From Hirundichthys speculiger (Eukaryota > Chordata > Actinopteri > Beloniformes > Exocoetidae), in contig JAGFBZ010000567.1 in assembly GCA_018398805.1 (NCBI GenBank), positions 1 through 64,000 on the forward strand: 64,000 bases of DNA, in the 5' to 3' direction. Made by a program: the position numbers and the translations under genes. The number at the start of each line of letters is the position of its first letter. Positions within the stretch are counted from its first letter, which is position 1. Shown one piece after another: positions 1 through 64,000 of the stretch. The notes beneath the pieces were generated by a model that saw only the letters and a program-made list of their open reading frames with translations, was not told the origin of the DNA and made no database searches.

Positions 1-18
1 TGTTCTGTCTTCTTCTAG

Positions 19-63661
<63,643 letters not shown>

Positions 63662-64000
63662 GGAAGAGGAGGATGGAGAGAGGCGAAGTGATACATTCTG
63701 GTGTATCTACGACACAGGGAAACTACAAAAAAACAACAAAAAAAACCTCGATCTGAGGATGTAACAGCGCTGGTGGAAACGTGTTTAATCACAAAGACCC
63801 AGAAGATACCGACCGAAACCTGCTCACACAAGAGAACCACCCTAGTCTGGGAACAAAGAGCCTGCAGAGTTGGATCCTGATGGTACCCATCTACTGGTAC
63901 CATCTACTGGTACCCCTCTACTGGTACCCTCTACTGGTACCCCTCTACTGGTACCCCTCTACTGGTACCCCTCTACTAATACCCTCTACTGGTACCCCTC
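63662..64000 (+). other. nbea: nbea 3' UTR, start only
   Basis: Sequence after the stop codon. No AATAAA is visible before the window ends, so the UTR continues outside. From about 63881 it becomes a minisatellite. Confidence 0.8.
63881..64000 (+). repeat. 13-14-bp minisatellite (CTACTGGTACCCCT) in the 3' UTR, cut by the window edge
   Basis: Eight or nine units of CTACTGGTACC(CC)T run to the last base. Each contains a KpnI-type GGTACC palindrome. The array continues beyond the window. Confidence 0.92.

Overview
The window is a piece of a vertebrate, almost certainly teleost fish, nuclear genome. It is dominated by one protein-coding gene on the + strand, the neurobeachin orthologue (nbea; teleosts usually keep nbeaa and nbeab, and I cannot tell which this is). 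I could assemble 52 coding exons by reading conserved neurobeachin peptide segments and checking AG/GT borders and phases. They run from an exon of the N-terminal concanavalin-like lectin region (19-167) to the stop codon at 63659-63661. All phases close: after discounting a 2-base insertion in the first exon, the joined length is 7830 bases, or 2609 residues plus stop. Neurobeachin is about 2950 residues, so roughly 340 N-terminal residues, the promoter and the 5' UTR lie upstream of the window. No other cellular gene is supported on either strand. The nested mab21l1 gene known from NBEA loci of other vertebrates is absent.

Layout. 1-10.6 kb: lectin exon and the first armadillo-like/DUF4704 exons, with introns holding two hAT-type elements (one carrying a nested 1.1 kb foldback), dispersed fish repeats and AT microsatellites. 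10.6-22.5 kb: one 11.9 kb intron filled with a 10-bp minisatellite, an 11-bp minisatellite, a decayed antisense L2/Maui-like LINE (esterase, endonuclease and reverse transcriptase recognisable), a second LINE tail, a 29-base G run and a hAT-like element. 22.5-30.9 kb: closely spaced exons for the armadillo/DUF4704 region and the disordered PKA-anchoring segment, including a 24-base microexon. 30.9-38.3 kb: an intron with about 85 copies of a 40-bp repeat and an AT-rich repeat into which a hAT element inserted. 38.3-42.8 kb: variable linker exons. 42.8-52.3 kb: DUF1088 exons split by a TA tract, a degenerate array and 1.6 kb of CCCTAA-like sequence. 52.3-63.7 kb: PH, BEACH and WD40 exons with mostly short introns, then a 3' UTR that runs into a minisatellite at the window edge.

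Neurobeachin is a large BEACH-family scaffold and A-kinase anchoring protein that acts in membrane protein traffic, notably at neuronal synapses. The product of this gene would follow the standard order lectin - armadillo-like - linker - DUF1088 - PH - BEACH - WD40. Everything else of note is intronic: six hAT-superfamily insertions (four with clear or near-clear 8-bp duplications sharing a pattern), several LINE fossils, at least nine tandem-repeat arrays, and a few possible alternative exons or splice oddities that deserve transcript evidence.
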